From NCBI RefSeq assembly GCF_020042665.1, contig NZ_CP083376.1, positions 718,001 through 782,000 of the forward strand: 64,000 nt of DNA. Direction: 5' to 3'. The notes beneath the pieces were generated by a model that saw only the letters and a program-made list of their open reading frames with translations, did no database searches and was not told the DNA's origin. The position numbers and the translations under genes were made by a program. Source of the stretch: Pseudoxanthomonas sp. X-1 (GTDB lineage: Bacteria > Pseudomonadota > Gammaproteobacteria > Xanthomonadales > Xanthomonadaceae). How positions within the stretch are numbered: position 1 is the stretch's first letter; each line of letters starts with the position of its first letter. Positions 15,243 through 24,604 of this stretch are shown here, in pieces.

Positions 15243-17264
15243 ATGAACCCGCTGCTCGACTTCTCCGGCCTGCCCAGGTTCGACGCCATCAAGCCCGAGC
15301 ATGTCGGCCCGGCCATCGACACGCTGCTCGAACAGGCCGAGGCCGCGGTGAAGCAGGCCGAGACGGTCAGCCCGGTGACCTGGGACAGCTTCGTGGTGCC
15401 GCTGGACGATGCGACCGAGCGGCTGTGGCGCGCCTGGGGCCTGGTCAACCACCTGCAGGGCGTGCTGAATTCGCCGGCGCTGCGCAAGGCCTACAACGAC
15501 AACCTGCCCAGGATCACGCGCTTCGGCAGCGCGCTGGGGCAGAACCTGGCCCTGTTCTCGCAGTATCGCGCCCTTGCCGATGCGACGGACCTGGCCAGCC
15601 TGGACGTCGCGCGCGCCAAGACCCTGGACAACGCGCTGCGCGACTTCCGCCTGGGCGGCGCCGAACTGCCGGACGAGGCCAAGGCGCGCTTCGCCGCGGT
15701 GCGCGAGGAGCTGGCCAGCCTGTCGGCCAGGTTCTCCGAGAACGTGCTCGATGCCACCGACGAGTGGGAGTTCTGGATCAAGGACAAGCAGCACCTGTCC
15801 GGGTTGCCGGCCGATGTGATCGCCGCCTGCCGCGCCGCGGCCAAGGCCGACGACGAACCGGGCTGGAAATTCACCCTGCAGATGCCGTGCTACCTGCCGG
15901 TGCAGACCTATGCCGACGACCGCGCGCTGCGCGAGACGCTGTACCGCGCGTACGCGGTGCGCGCCTCGGAGGCCGGCGAGGAGAAGCTGGACAACTCGCC
16001 GCTGATCGACCGCATCCTGGCCCTGCGCGCCGAGCTGGCGCAGCTGCTGGGTTTCGCCTCCTACGCCGAGTATTCGCTGGCGACCAAGATGGCGGGCAGC
16101 CCGGCCGAGGTGCTGAGCTTCCTGCGCGACCTGGGCGCCCGCGCGCTGCCGTATGCCAGGCAGGACCGCGCCGAACTGGAGGCCTTCGCCCGCGACGAGC
16201 TGGGCCTGGAGACGGTCGAGCCCTGGGACCTGGCCTACGTCAGCGAGAAGCTCAAGCAGGCGCGCTACAGCTTCTCGGCGCAGGAGGTGAAGCAGTACTT
16301 CACCGAGGACGCGGTGCTGGCCGGGCTGTTCGGCGTGATCAAGGCGCTGTACGGCGTGGACGTGCTGCCCGACACCGCGCCGGTGTGGCATCCGGACGTG
16401 CGCTTCTATCGCCTGCAGGGCGCCGATGGCGCGCTGGTCGGCCAGTTCTACCTGGACCTGTACGCGCGCGAGGGCAAGCGCGGCGGTGCGTGGATGGACG
16501 ACTGCCGCAACCGCCGCCATCGTGCCGACGGCGAGCAGACGCCGCTGGTCTATCTGGTGTGCAACTTCGGCAAGGGCGTGGATGGCGGGCCCGCCACCTT
16601 CACCCACAGCGATGTGATCACCCTGTTCCACGAGATGGGCCATGGCCTGCACCAGCTGCTGACCGAGGTCGGCGAGCTGTCGGTGGCTGGCATCAACGGC
16701 GTCGAGTGGGACGCGGTGGAGCTGCCCAGCCAGTTCATGGAGAACTTCTGCTGGGAGTGGTCGCGCGTGCAGGGCATGACCCGCCATGCGGAGACCGGCG
16801 AGCCGCTGCCGCGCGCGCTGTTCGACAAGATGGTGGCCGCGCGCAATTTCCAGAGCGGCATGCAGACCGTGCGCCAGCTGGAGTTCGCGCTGTTCGACAT
16901 GGAGCTGCACAGCGCCTTCGATCCGTCCCGGGAAGGCGTGATGGATCTGCTCGAGCGCATCCGTGACGAGGTGGCGGTCAACCGCGCGCCGAAGTGGGGC
17001 CGCTTCCCGCACGCCTTCAGCCACATCTTCGCCGGCGGCTATGGCGCGGGCTACTACAGCTACAAGTGGGCCGAGGTCCTCAGCGCCGACGCCTACGCGG
17101 CCTTCGAGGAAGCACCCGACCAGCTGGCGGCCACGGGCGCGCGCTTCCGCGCCGAGATCCTCTCGCGCGGCGGCAGCCGCAGCGCGCTGGAGAACTTCAC
17201 CGCCTTCCGCGGCCGCGAACCGCGCATCGACGCGCTGCTGCGGCATAGCGGGATGGCGGCGTGA
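15243..17264 (+). CDS. prlC: Oligopeptidase A, M3 family zinc peptidase
   Basis: The 673-aa protein is a full-length M3A oligopeptidase. The zinc motif HEMGHGLH has H463, E464 and H467, with the third ligand in the ELPSQFMENF region about 30 residues on. It starts MNPLLDFSGLPRFDAIKPEH, which is typical of PrlC, and ends shortly after LENFTAFRGREPRID. The enzyme degrades short peptides, including cleaved signal peptides, in the cytoplasm. It stands alone, diverging from the malonate regulator. Confidence 0.95.
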   Translation: MNPLLDFSGLPRFDAIKPEHVGPAIDTLLEQAEAAVKQAETVSPVTWDSFVVPLDDATERLWRAWGLVNHLQGVLNSPALRKAYNDNLPRITRFGSALGQNLALFSQYRALADATDLASLDVARAKTLDNALRDFRLGGAELPDEAKARFAAVREELASLSARFSENVLDATDEWEFWIKDKQHLSGLPADVIAACRAAAKADDEPGWKFTLQMPCYLPVQTYADDRALRETLYRAYAVRASEAGEEKLDNSPLIDRILALRAELAQLLGFASYAEYSLATKMAGSPAEVLSFLRDLGARALPYARQDRAELEAFARDELGLETVEPWDLAYVSEKLKQARYSFSAQEVKQYFTEDAVLAGLFGVIKALYGVDVLPDTAPVWHPDVRFYRLQGADGALVGQFYLDLYAREGKRGGAWMDDCRNRRHRADGEQTPLVYLVCNFGKGVDGGPATFTHSDVITLFHEMGHGLHQLLTEVGELSVAGINGVEWDAVELPSQFMENFCWEWSRVQGMTRHAETGEPLPRALFDKMVAARNFQSGMQTVRQLEFALFDMELHSAFDPSREGVMDLLERIRDEVAVNRAPKWGRFPHAFSHIFAGGYGAGYYSYKWAEVLSADAYAAFEEAPDQLAATGARFRAEILSRGGSRSALENFTAFRGREPRIDALLRHSGMAA

Positions 17265-17572
17265 GGGCAGGGCGGCAGTAGGTAGGGCGGGCGCAGTGGT
17301 CGGCATGGACGCCGCCGACCTGCACTCCGCGTCTTAGATCAACGAAGCGCGGCCAACGCCAAGCAAAAGCCAACCCCTCCCCCTCAGTCGCTAGCCGCGA
17401 CTTCGAGCTGCCCTTCGCTGCACGAAAGGGAGGGGCAGATTCTTCCGTGGGAGCCGCCATGGCGGCGATGGGGCTTTTGCGGCAAGGCCTACAACGCGCG
17501 AAAGGCCACCCCGCGGCTTGCCTCATCCGCATGCGCGTATCCTGTCGATCCCCACGTTGCATCGATCGGCCC
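17265..17572. other. Non-coding stretch between prlC and a hemolysin III gene
   Basis: About 300 bp without a supportable gene. The sequence contains short pyrimidine-rich stretches (AACCCCTCCCCCTC) and a scattered purine counterpart (AAAGGGAGGGG) that could pair, but no clear terminator with a U-tract, no repeat family and no tRNA were seen. Confidence 0.4.
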
Positions 17573-18232
17573 GTGTCCGTGTCTTCGTCTCCCGCACCGC
17601 ATTACCAGACCCCTGGCGCGCGTCGCGCCGACCTGATCGTCCATGTCGCCGGACTGGCGCTGGCCATCGGCGGCGGCGCGGCGCTGCTGTGGCGCGCGGC
17701 GGCCAACGAGGCGCTGCTGCTGGCTACCTGCGTCTACGCATTGGGGCTGCTGGTGATGTTCGCGTGCTCGGCCGCGTACAACTTCGCCGCGCCCGCGCGC
17801 CAGCCGGTGCTGCGCAAGCTCGATCACGCCGGCATCTTCGTGATGATCGCCGGCTCCTACACGCCGCTGCTGGTACTGGCGCTGTCCGGCGCGTGGCGCT
17901 GGTCGATGATCGGCGTGGTCTGGGGCGTGGCGCTGTTCGGGGTGTTCGCCAAGCTGTGCCTGCCGGGCCTGGGCAAGGGCTTCTGGGTGGCGATCTACCT
18001 GCTGCTGGGCTGGGTCGGCATGGTCGCGATCAAGCCGATGGTGGCCGGGCTGCCGACGGCGGTGCTGTGGCTGATCGCCGCCGGCGGGCTGATCTACACC
18101 ATCGGCGTGGGCTTCTACGTGCGCAAGTCGATGGTCTACAACCGCGCGCTGTGGCACGCCCATGTCCTGGGCGGTGCGCTGGCGCACTGGGCGGCGATCT
18201 GGCTGTGCCTGCGGCCGCTGCCGGCGGCCTGA
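17573..18232 (+). CDS. Hemolysin III/TrhA family membrane protein
   Basis: From GTG at 17573 (another GTG at 17579 and an in-frame ATG at 17531 are alternatives) the product is 219 aa with seven hydrophobic segments. Family signs are SAAYNFAAPARQPVLRKLDH, AGIFVMIAGSYTPLL and the C-terminal NRALWHAHVLGGALAHW; the conserved His residues form a metal site in this PAQR-like superfamily. The cellular role is not well settled (membrane homeostasis in some relatives). Neighbouring genes do not suggest a pathway. Confidence 0.8.
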   Translation: MSVSSSPAPHYQTPGARRADLIVHVAGLALAIGGGAALLWRAAANEALLLATCVYALGLLVMFACSAAYNFAAPARQPVLRKLDHAGIFVMIAGSYTPLLVLALSGAWRWSMIGVVWGVALFGVFAKLCLPGLGKGFWVAIYLLLGWVGMVAIKPMVAGLPTAVLWLIAAGGLIYTIGVGFYVRKSMVYNRALWHAHVLGGALAHWAAIWLCLRPLPAA

Positions 18233-18245
18233 AGGCACGCTTCGG

Positions 18246-19364
18246 TCAGCGGTTGCGGCGCGAGAGCAGGGCTTCCATCACGACCTTGCCGTCGGCGTTG
18301 CGCGCGCTGAGCAGGCCGCCGTGGGCGCGCACGAACTGGTCGGCGATGTACAGGCCCAGGCCCAGCCCGCTGCTGGCGCTGAAGCGGCCCTTGAACGGCT
18401 CGAACAGCCGCGGCAGCAGCTCGTCGGAGATCGCGCCGACGTTGCTCACCGTCAGCCGTACGTGCGCGTTCTCGCTGCCGTCCAGGGTGACCTCGACCGG
18501 CTCGCCGCCGCCGTGCTCGAGCGCGTTGCCGAGCAGGTTGGACAGGATCTGCGCATAGCGGTCGGCGTCGACGTCGGCCACCAGGTCGCCGCTGCAGGTC
18601 AGGCGCAGCACACTGCCGGGCTTGGCCTGGCGGAACTCCTCCACCGCGCCGGCGGTCAGCGGCTGCAGATCCTGCGCGGCGAAACTCATGCGCAGGCCGC
18701 GGGTGCGGATGCGCGAGAAGTCCAGCAGCTGTTCGACCATGCGCGCCATGCGCCGCCCGCTGCTCTCCAGGAATCCCAGCGTGCGCTGCGCCGCGGCGTC
18801 GGGCGGCAGTTCCACGCTCAGCTTCTCCGTGCACAGCAGCACCACCGACAGCGGCGTGCGCAGGTCGTGGGTGAGCACGGCGGTCATGGTCTCGTTGAGT
18901 TCCAGCGCGCGCTCCAGCTCGGCGTTGCGGCGGGCCAGCAGGCGGCGCTGTTCGTAGAGCTCGACGAAGATCTGCACCTTGCCCAGGATCACGTGGGTCT
19001 CGATCGGCTTGTGCAGGAAATCCACCGCCCCGGCCTCGTAGCCCTTGAACGCACGCAGCGGGTCGTTGGGCGAGGCGGTGAGGAAGATGATCGGCACCTG
19101 CCGGGTGCGCTGCGAGCCGCGCATCAGCTCGGCCAGGGCGAAGCCGTCCATCTCCGGCATGTGCACGTCCAGCAGCGCCAGGGCGACCTCGTGGGTCAGC
19201 AGCAGTTCCAGCGCCTGCGCGCCGGAGGACGCGCACAGGATGTTGAGATCCGGGCGGCGCAGCAGCGCCTCCATCGCGATCAGGTTCTCCTGGATGTCGT
19301 CGACGATCAGCAGGTTGATCGGCTCGCCGGTCGGCGCGTCCTGGGGCGTGAGGTTGAGATTCAT
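18246..19364 (-). CDS. Response regulator-histidine kinase fusion
   Basis: The 372-aa protein has an N-terminal receiver domain (residues about 16-130; LLIVDDIQENLIAMEALL, phospho-Asp in LALLDVHMPEMDG), a short coiled coil, a HisKA domain with the phospho-His in LTHDLRTPLSVVLL, and a C-terminal HATPase domain with the N-box NLLGNALEHG and GLGLGLYIADQF. It has no membrane segment, so it is cytoplasmic. It is the last gene of a four-gene unit and overlaps cheB by 4 nt. It probably takes a phosphate from, or competes with, the large hybrid kinase upstream. Confidence 0.9.
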   Translation of the reverse strand: MNLNLTPQDAPTGEPINLLIVDDIQENLIAMEALLRRPDLNILCASSGAQALELLLTHEVALALLDVHMPEMDGFALAELMRGSQRTRQVPIIFLTASPNDPLRAFKGYEAGAVDFLHKPIETHVILGKVQIFVELYEQRRLLARRNAELERALELNETMTAVLTHDLRTPLSVVLLCTEKLSVELPPDAAAQRTLGFLESSGRRMARMVEQLLDFSRIRTRGLRMSFAAQDLQPLTAGAVEEFRQAKPGSVLRLTCSGDLVADVDADRYAQILSNLLGNALEHGGGEPVEVTLDGSENAHVRLTVSNVGAISDELLPRLFEPFKGRFSASSGLGLGLYIADQFVRAHGGLLSARNADGKVVMEALLSRRNR

Positions 19365-19942
19365 CGAGAAAGGGCCGACAGGTGGTGGCAGAGTTCTGCC
19401 AGGGAAAGAACGGCGTCTGCACCGGCGCGGGCCAGGGCCGAGGCGGGCATCAGGGGGGAGGACGCATCGGCCGGCGTCTGGATCCAGGCGGTGCCGCCGG
19501 CGCGGCGCACCGCGGCCACCCCTTCGCTGCCGTCGCTGCTGGCGCCGGTGAGCAGGATCGCCAGCAGGCGCGGGCCGAAGACCTCGGCGGCGGTTTCGAA
19601 CAGCGGGTCGATCGCCGGCCGCGAGAACAGCACCGGTTCGTCCAGCGACAGCGCTACATGGCCGGCGTCCTCGACCAGCAGGTGGTAGTCGGGCGGGGCG
19701 ACCAGGACCTGGCCGGCGCGCAGCGGCTGTTTGTCCTGCGCCTCGGCCACCTCCAGCGCGCAGTGCGCGCCGACGATCTGCGCCACCTTGCTGGGCCGGT
19801 CGCGCGGCAGGTGCAGCACGATCAGCACCGGTTGGGCCAGCGTCGCCGGCAGGCTGGCCAGCAGCGTCTGCAGCGCCATCACCCCACCGGCCGAGGCGCC
19901 GATGACGATGGCATCCAGGTCGTGGCCGCTGGGCAGCTTCAT
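19361..19942 (-). CDS. CheB-type protein-glutamate methylesterase, catalytic domain only
   Basis: The 193-aa product starts MKLPSGHDLDAIVIGASAGG. The active-site Ser is in GASAGG, a catalytic His in LHLPRDRPSK and the Asp in LLTGASSDGSEG. It has no receiver domain, unlike chemotaxis CheB, so control must come from partners. The start overlaps the cheR stop as ATGA. The set with CheR and a hybrid kinase but no chemoreceptors in view suggests a signalling role other than swimming. The frame is open far upstream, but only this start gives a CheB N-terminus. Confidence 0.88.
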   Translation of the reverse strand: MKLPSGHDLDAIVIGASAGGVMALQTLLASLPATLAQPVLIVLHLPRDRPSKVAQIVGAHCALEVAEAQDKQPLRAGQVLVAPPDYHLLVEDAGHVALSLDEPVLFSRPAIDPLFETAAEVFGPRLLAILLTGASSDGSEGVAAVRRAGGTAWIQTPADASSPLMPASALARAGADAVLSLAELCHHLSALSR

Positions 19943-20763
19943 GCGGCCTTCCGGTACAGGCGCTGTTCGCGGCTGAGCACTTCGAACGCGTTGGCGTGCG
20001 GCCCGAACTGCAGCGACTCCTTGCTGCCCAGGCCGAGGAAGCCGCGATGCACCAGCGCCTCCTGGAACAGCCCGATCGCGCGGTCCTGCAGGGCGCGGTT
20101 GAAGTAGATCAGCACGTTGCGGCACGACACCAGGTGCACTTCGGAGAACACCGTGTCGGTGGCCAGGCTGTGGTCGGCGAAGACCACGTTGCGGCGCAGG
20201 CTGCGGTCGAACACCGCCCCGTCGTAGGCGGTGGTGTAGTAGTCGGCCAGCGAGCCGCTGCCGCCGGCGGCCAGGTAGTTGCGGCTGAACAAGGCCAGCC
20301 GCTCGATCGGGAAGATGCCGGCCTCGGCCTGGGCCAGCGCCTCGGTGTTGATGTCGGTGGCGTAGAGGATGGTGCGCTCCAGCAGGCCTTCCTCGCGCAG
20401 CAGGATCGACAGCGACCAGACCTCCTCGCCGGTGCTGCAGCCGGCCACCCACAGCTTGATCGAGGGATAGGTGCGCAGCACCGGCAGCACCTGGGTGCGC
20501 AGCGCGGCGAAGTAGTCCGGGTCGCGGAACATCTCCGAGACCTGCACGGTGAAGTACTGCAGCGACTGGGCGAACAGGGTCGGGTCGTGCAGCAGCCGGT
20601 GCTGCAGCTGCGCCACCGTGTCGCAGTCCAGGCGCGTCATCGCATGGCGCACGCGCCGGCGCAGCGAGGACATGGCGTACTGGCGGAAGTCGTAGTGATA
20701 GCGCCGGTAGATCGCCTCCAGCAGCAGCGACAGCTCCAGATCGAACAGCTCGGCCGCGTTCAC
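19939..20763 (-). CDS. CheR-type SAM-dependent protein methyltransferase
   Basis: The 274-aa product begins with GTG at 20763 (MNAAELFDLELSLLLEAIYR), overlapping the kinase stop as GTGA. The SAM-binding motif is LWVAGCSTGEEVWSL, and the N-terminal helical domain includes RRYHYDFRQYAMSSLRRRV. CheR enzymes methylate glutamates on receptors; here the probable substrate is a partner protein rather than a visible receptor. Motifs ATDINTEALAQAEAG and SCRNVLIYFN are also typical. Confidence 0.9.
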   Translation of the reverse strand: MNAAELFDLELSLLLEAIYRRYHYDFRQYAMSSLRRRVRHAMTRLDCDTVAQLQHRLLHDPTLFAQSLQYFTVQVSEMFRDPDYFAALRTQVLPVLRTYPSIKLWVAGCSTGEEVWSLSILLREEGLLERTILYATDINTEALAQAEAGIFPIERLALFSRNYLAAGGSGSLADYYTTAYDGAVFDRSLRRNVVFADHSLATDTVFSEVHLVSCRNVLIYFNRALQDRAIGLFQEALVHRGFLGLGSKESLQFGPHANAFEVLSREQRLYRKAA

Positions 20764-23700
20764 TGGCGCGAGCACCACACCCGGCACAGCGAGACCAGCT
20801 TGTCCACGTCGATGGGCTTGGCGATGTAGTCGTTGGCGCCGGCCTCCAGGCAGCGCTCGCGGTCGTCGGCCATGGCCTTGGCGGTGAGGGCGATGATCGG
20901 CAGGTTCTGGTGACGGCGCTGGGTGCGGATCTGGCGCATCGCGGTCAGCCCGTCCATCTCCGGCATCATGATGTCCATCAGCACCAGATCCACTTCCTGG
21001 TCCTGTGCCAGGCGCTCGACCGCCTCGCGGCCGTTGCGGGCGATCTCCAGCTTCACCCCGAGCGGTTCGAGCACGCTGGACAGGGCGAAGATGTTGCGCA
21101 CGTCGTCCTCGGCCAGCAGGATCGTGCGCCCGTCGAGCACCGCATCGCGCTTGCGCGCCTCGCGCAGCAGGCGCTGCTGGTCGCTGGGCAGCGAGGCCTC
21201 GACGCTGTGCAGGAACAGGGTCACCTCGTCCAGCAACCGCTCGGGCGAGCGCGCGCCCTTGATGATGATGCTCTTGGAGTACCGGCGCAGGCGCTGCTCC
21301 TCCTCGCGGGTCAGCGCGCGGCCGGTGTAGACGATCACCGGCGGGAACGCGCCGGACTCGCGCTCGCCCATGCGTTCGAGCAGGTCGTAGCCGCTGCCGT
21401 CGGGCAGCGCCAGGTCGGTGACCATGCAGTCGAAGGTCACCGCCGCCAGCTGCTCCATCGCCTCGGCGATGCTGCCCACCGCGGTGATGTCCAGGCCTTC
21501 GTGCGCGAGCAGGCGGCGCAGGTTCTCGCGCAGGTTGCGGTCGTCCTCGACGATCAGCAGGCGGCGCATGTTGCGCTCGCTGGTCCGCTCCAGCTGGCGG
21601 ATCGCCGCCACCAGGCGCTCGCGCGTGGCCGGCTTGAGCAGGAAGCCCACCGCGCCCAGCTCCAGCGAGACCTGCGCGCGCTCCTGCGCGGACATCACGT
21701 GCACCGGGATGTGGCGCGTGGCCGGGTCGCGCTTGAGCTGCTCCAGCACGCTCAGGCCGGAGACGTCGGGCAGGCCGACATCCAGCAGCACGCCGCTGGG
21801 CTGGATCCGCGGCGCCAGGTCGATGGCCTCCTGCGCCGAGCCGGCCACCACGCAGTCGAAGTCCATGTCGTGGGCCAGTTCGACCAGGGCCTGGGCGAAG
21901 GCGGCGTCGTCCTCCACCGCCAGGATCGCGCGGCCGGGGCGGGTGCGGCGATCGCGGTCGTCGAACGCCGAGGGGGCGAGCGCCGGCGTGGGCGGTGCGG
22001 CCGGGGCGGAGGCCGGCGTAGGCTGCGGCGCGGGGGCCGGGACCGGCGCCGGCGTGCGCGCGCTCACCGCCGCGGCGGCATCGCCCGCCGCTTCCGGCGC
22101 GCCATGCACCGGCAGCTCCAGGGTGAAGACGCTGCCGCGCCCGGGCTCGCTGTCCACGGTGATGGTGCCGCCCATGCGCTGGGCCAGGTCGCGCGAGATC
22201 GACAGCCCCAGGCCGGTGCCGCCGAAGCGACGCTGGGTGCTGCCGTCGGCCTGGCGGAAGGCCTCGAAGATCACCCCGGTCTGCGCCTTGGCGATGCCGA
22301 TGCCGGTGTCGCTGACCACGAAGCGCACGCGGTCGGCGCCATGCGCCTGCACCAGCAGGCCGACGTGGCCGTGCTCGGTGAACTTGACCGCGTTGGCCAG
22401 CAGGTTCTTCAGCACCTGCTGCAGGCGCTGCGCATCGATGGTCAGCCGCTCCGGCGCGCCGGGCTCGGCGCGGATGTCCAGCCCCAGCGCCTTCTGCGCG
22501 GCCAGCGGCTCGAAGGTCTCGCGCAGGCGCACCAGCAGCGGCGCCACGGCGATGTTGTCCTCGGACAGCTCGACCTGGCCGGCCTCGATCTTGGACAGGT
22601 CCAGGATGTCGTTGATCAGCGCCAGCAGGTCGTTGTTGGACGAGTGGATGGCCTGGGCGTACTTGATCTGCTCGGGGCTCAGCGTGCCCTCGCGGTTGTC
22701 GGCCAGCAGCTTGGCCAGGATCAGCGAGCTGTTCAGCGGCGTGCGCAGCTCGTGGGACATGTTGGCCAGGAACTCGGACTTGTACTGCGAGGCGGCCTCC
22801 AGCTCCTTGCCGCTGCGCACCAGCTCGTCCTGCGCGGTCAGCAGCGAGCGGCGCTGCTCCTCCAGCTCGTGGGTGCGCTCCTCCAGATGCACGTTGATCT
22901 GCTCCAGCTCGGCCTGCTGTTGCTCGAGGTTGGCCTGGGACTGCTGCAGGCTGCGGCTCTGCTCCTCCAGTTCCTCGTTGGCCACGCGCAGTTCCTCCTG
23001 CTGCGCCTGCAGTTCCTCGCTCTGGCGCTGGGTCTGCTCGAGCAGTTCCACCAGGTCGGCGCGCAGCTGCGCGGTGCGCAGGGCCACGCCGATGATCTCC
23101 ATGCAGCGCTCCAGCAGCGCCAGCGCGCGGCCGTCGCCCTGGGCCACGCCGACGCGGCCCAACTCGATCACGCCGATTACGCGGGCACCGGCGGTGACCG
23201 GCGCCAGCATCAGCTCGCCCGGCGCGCTGCGGCCCAGGCCGGTCTGGATCTGCACATGCGCCGCATCGATCGCGCGCAGCTGGAGGGTGTGCTTCGTGCG
23301 CACCACTTCGCCGAGCTGGCCCTCGCTTGCCGGAATCTCCTTGGCGATGCCCGACGGCAGCGCGATGCCGCCGCTGAGCACCAGGCGATCGCCGAGCAGC
23401 CGGTACAGCGCGCCGACCTGCGCACCGGTGGCCTGGCACAGCGCGCCCAGCGCGTTCTGGGCCAGGTCCTCCGGCGAAAGGTCGCCCTGCACCGCGGTGG
23501 CGACCGCAGTCTGGCGCTCCTGCAGCCACAGCGCGCGCTCGGCCGACATGCGCGCGCGGATGCCCTGCATGGTGACCAGGCCCATGCCCAGGAAACACAG
23601 GCCGCCGAAGGTGCGGTTCACGGCGGAGAACGACGAGTTGGCGCTGGCCGGCGCCACCTGGAAGCCGACCGCCACCAGCACGCAGGCCAGTACCGCTACC

Positions 23701-23873
23701 ACCAGCGGCACGCGCGGGCGCGACTGGAAGTTGGTGATCGCCACGGCGAAGAAATGGATCAGCCAGACCGCGTAGCCCAGCGGCGTCACCAGTTCGAGGC
23801 CCAGGGTGAGGATCAGCAGGCCGGCCGCGGCCGCCCAGATCCAGGCGTCCCGCGAGGTGTTGGTGATTTGCAT
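20760..23873 (-). CDS. Large hybrid histidine kinase with GAF and three receivers
   Basis: From ATG at 23873 the product is 1037 aa. Order: hydrophobic membrane segments (about residues 10-105), GAF domain (130-265), long Gln/Glu-rich coiled coil (270-360), HisKA with phospho-His H374 in ANMSHELRTPLN, HATPase (475-590, N-box NLLANAVKFTEHG), a Pro/Ala-rich linker, then three receiver domains, the last with LVLMDIMMPEMDG. Only start choice is uncertain, since the frame stays open to 24017. It opens the unit kinase-cheR-cheB-kinase. Such kinases pass signals to separate response regulators; the small one encoded divergently at 24098 is a candidate. The stimulus is unknown. Confidence 0.88.
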   Translation of the reverse strand: MQITNTSRDAWIWAAAAGLLILTLGLELVTPLGYAVWLIHFFAVAITNFQSRPRVPLVVAVLACVLVAVGFQVAPASANSSFSAVNRTFGGLCFLGMGLVTMQGIRARMSAERALWLQERQTAVATAVQGDLSPEDLAQNALGALCQATGAQVGALYRLLGDRLVLSGGIALPSGIAKEIPASEGQLGEVVRTKHTLQLRAIDAAHVQIQTGLGRSAPGELMLAPVTAGARVIGVIELGRVGVAQGDGRALALLERCMEIIGVALRTAQLRADLVELLEQTQRQSEELQAQQEELRVANEELEEQSRSLQQSQANLEQQQAELEQINVHLEERTHELEEQRRSLLTAQDELVRSGKELEAASQYKSEFLANMSHELRTPLNSSLILAKLLADNREGTLSPEQIKYAQAIHSSNNDLLALINDILDLSKIEAGQVELSEDNIAVAPLLVRLRETFEPLAAQKALGLDIRAEPGAPERLTIDAQRLQQVLKNLLANAVKFTEHGHVGLLVQAHGADRVRFVVSDTGIGIAKAQTGVIFEAFRQADGSTQRRFGGTGLGLSISRDLAQRMGGTITVDSEPGRGSVFTLELPVHGAPEAAGDAAAAVSARTPAPVPAPAPQPTPASAPAAPPTPALAPSAFDDRDRRTRPGRAILAVEDDAAFAQALVELAHDMDFDCVVAGSAQEAIDLAPRIQPSGVLLDVGLPDVSGLSVLEQLKRDPATRHIPVHVMSAQERAQVSLELGAVGFLLKPATRERLVAAIRQLERTSERNMRRLLIVEDDRNLRENLRRLLAHEGLDITAVGSIAEAMEQLAAVTFDCMVTDLALPDGSGYDLLERMGERESGAFPPVIVYTGRALTREEEQRLRRYSKSIIIKGARSPERLLDEVTLFLHSVEASLPSDQQRLLREARKRDAVLDGRTILLAEDDVRNIFALSSVLEPLGVKLEIARNGREAVERLAQDQEVDLVLMDIMMPEMDGLTAMRQIRTQRRHQNLPIIALTAKAMADDRERCLEAGANDYIAKPIDVDKLVSLCRVWCSRQ

Positions 23874-24097
23874 GGTGCGCGTGGGGCTGGGAAAAAGACC
23901 CCCGATGGTAGCCGACATGACGCGCAGGGCACGTGCAGCCGGCCCCGATCGCGGGCATCTCCACGCCGCCTTCACGTCGCGGCTTCGAACAATGCCTGGC
24001 CCCGTCGACATCGCCACCGCGCGTGCGTCGGGCGGCGCCGCGTCATGCTTCCGGGTCGTGTCGTGCCATTCCTCCCGCCACTTCCCGAGCCCCGCCC

Positions 24098-24475
24098 ATG
24101 TCCGAGCCGCTGCGCATCCTCTTCGTCGAAGACCAGGCCGACCTGCGCGAACTGATGTCCGATGTCTTCGTGCAGATGGGCATGGAGGTCAGCGCCCTGT
24201 CCGACGCCGCCGCCGCCCTGGAACTGCTGGCCGAGGGGACGCCGGTGGACGTGTTGTTCACCGACGTCTACATGCCGGGCCGGATGAGCGGCGCCGAGCT
24301 GAGCATGCGCGTGGCCCAGCGCTGGCCGCAGGTGCGCATCGTGCTGGCCTCGGGCCACGCCCGCCACCAGCTGCCCGACCTGCCGCCCGGCGTGCAGTTC
24401 ATCCAGAAGCCCTACAGCCTGCAGCAGGCCGCGCGCCTGATCCGCGGCGAGACGATCAGCCCCCAGGCCGCCTGA
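24098..24475 (+). CDS. Single-domain response regulator
   Basis: The 125-aa product is one receiver domain: acidic pocket in ILFVEDQADLRELM, phospho-Asp in VLFTDVYMPGRMSG, conserved Ser in VLASGHA and Lys in FIQKPY. It has no output domain, so it acts by protein contact or as a phosphate shuttle. It diverges from the hybrid kinase gene, which makes a functional pair likely but unproven. Confidence 0.88.
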   Translation: MSEPLRILFVEDQADLRELMSDVFVQMGMEVSALSDAAAALELLAEGTPVDVLFTDVYMPGRMSGAELSMRVAQRWPQVRIVLASGHARHQLPDLPPGVQFIQKPYSLQQAARLIRGETISPQAA

Positions 24476-24604
24476 GCCGGCGCCCCGCGCCGGGCGCAGG
24501 ACCTTCGGCAGGGGAGGGCGGACCGCCGGAACGGTACGATCACCGGTCCGTGCGTGGCCGGGCCTGGTGTCCGGCACGCTTCACCTGATTGCCTGGGGAT
24601 CCGC

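Noticed and set aside
15108..17306. 732-codon minus-strand ORF opposite prlC
   Set aside because: Antisense frame of a high-G+C gene with low-complexity Gln/Arg/Ala/His composition. The plus-strand gene has clear M3 peptidase motifs.
19939..23964. 1341-codon minus-strand ORF joining cheR to upstream sequence
   Set aside because: Only the last 274 codons are CheR; the rest is an out-of-frame reading of the hybrid kinase gene, so it is not a fusion protein. The GTG at 20763 is the start.
20910..24155. 1081-codon plus-strand ORF opposite the hybrid kinase gene
   Set aside because: Long because of codon bias in the opposite frame. No domain, Gln/His/Ala/Arg-rich, whereas the minus strand encodes a kinase with all motifs.
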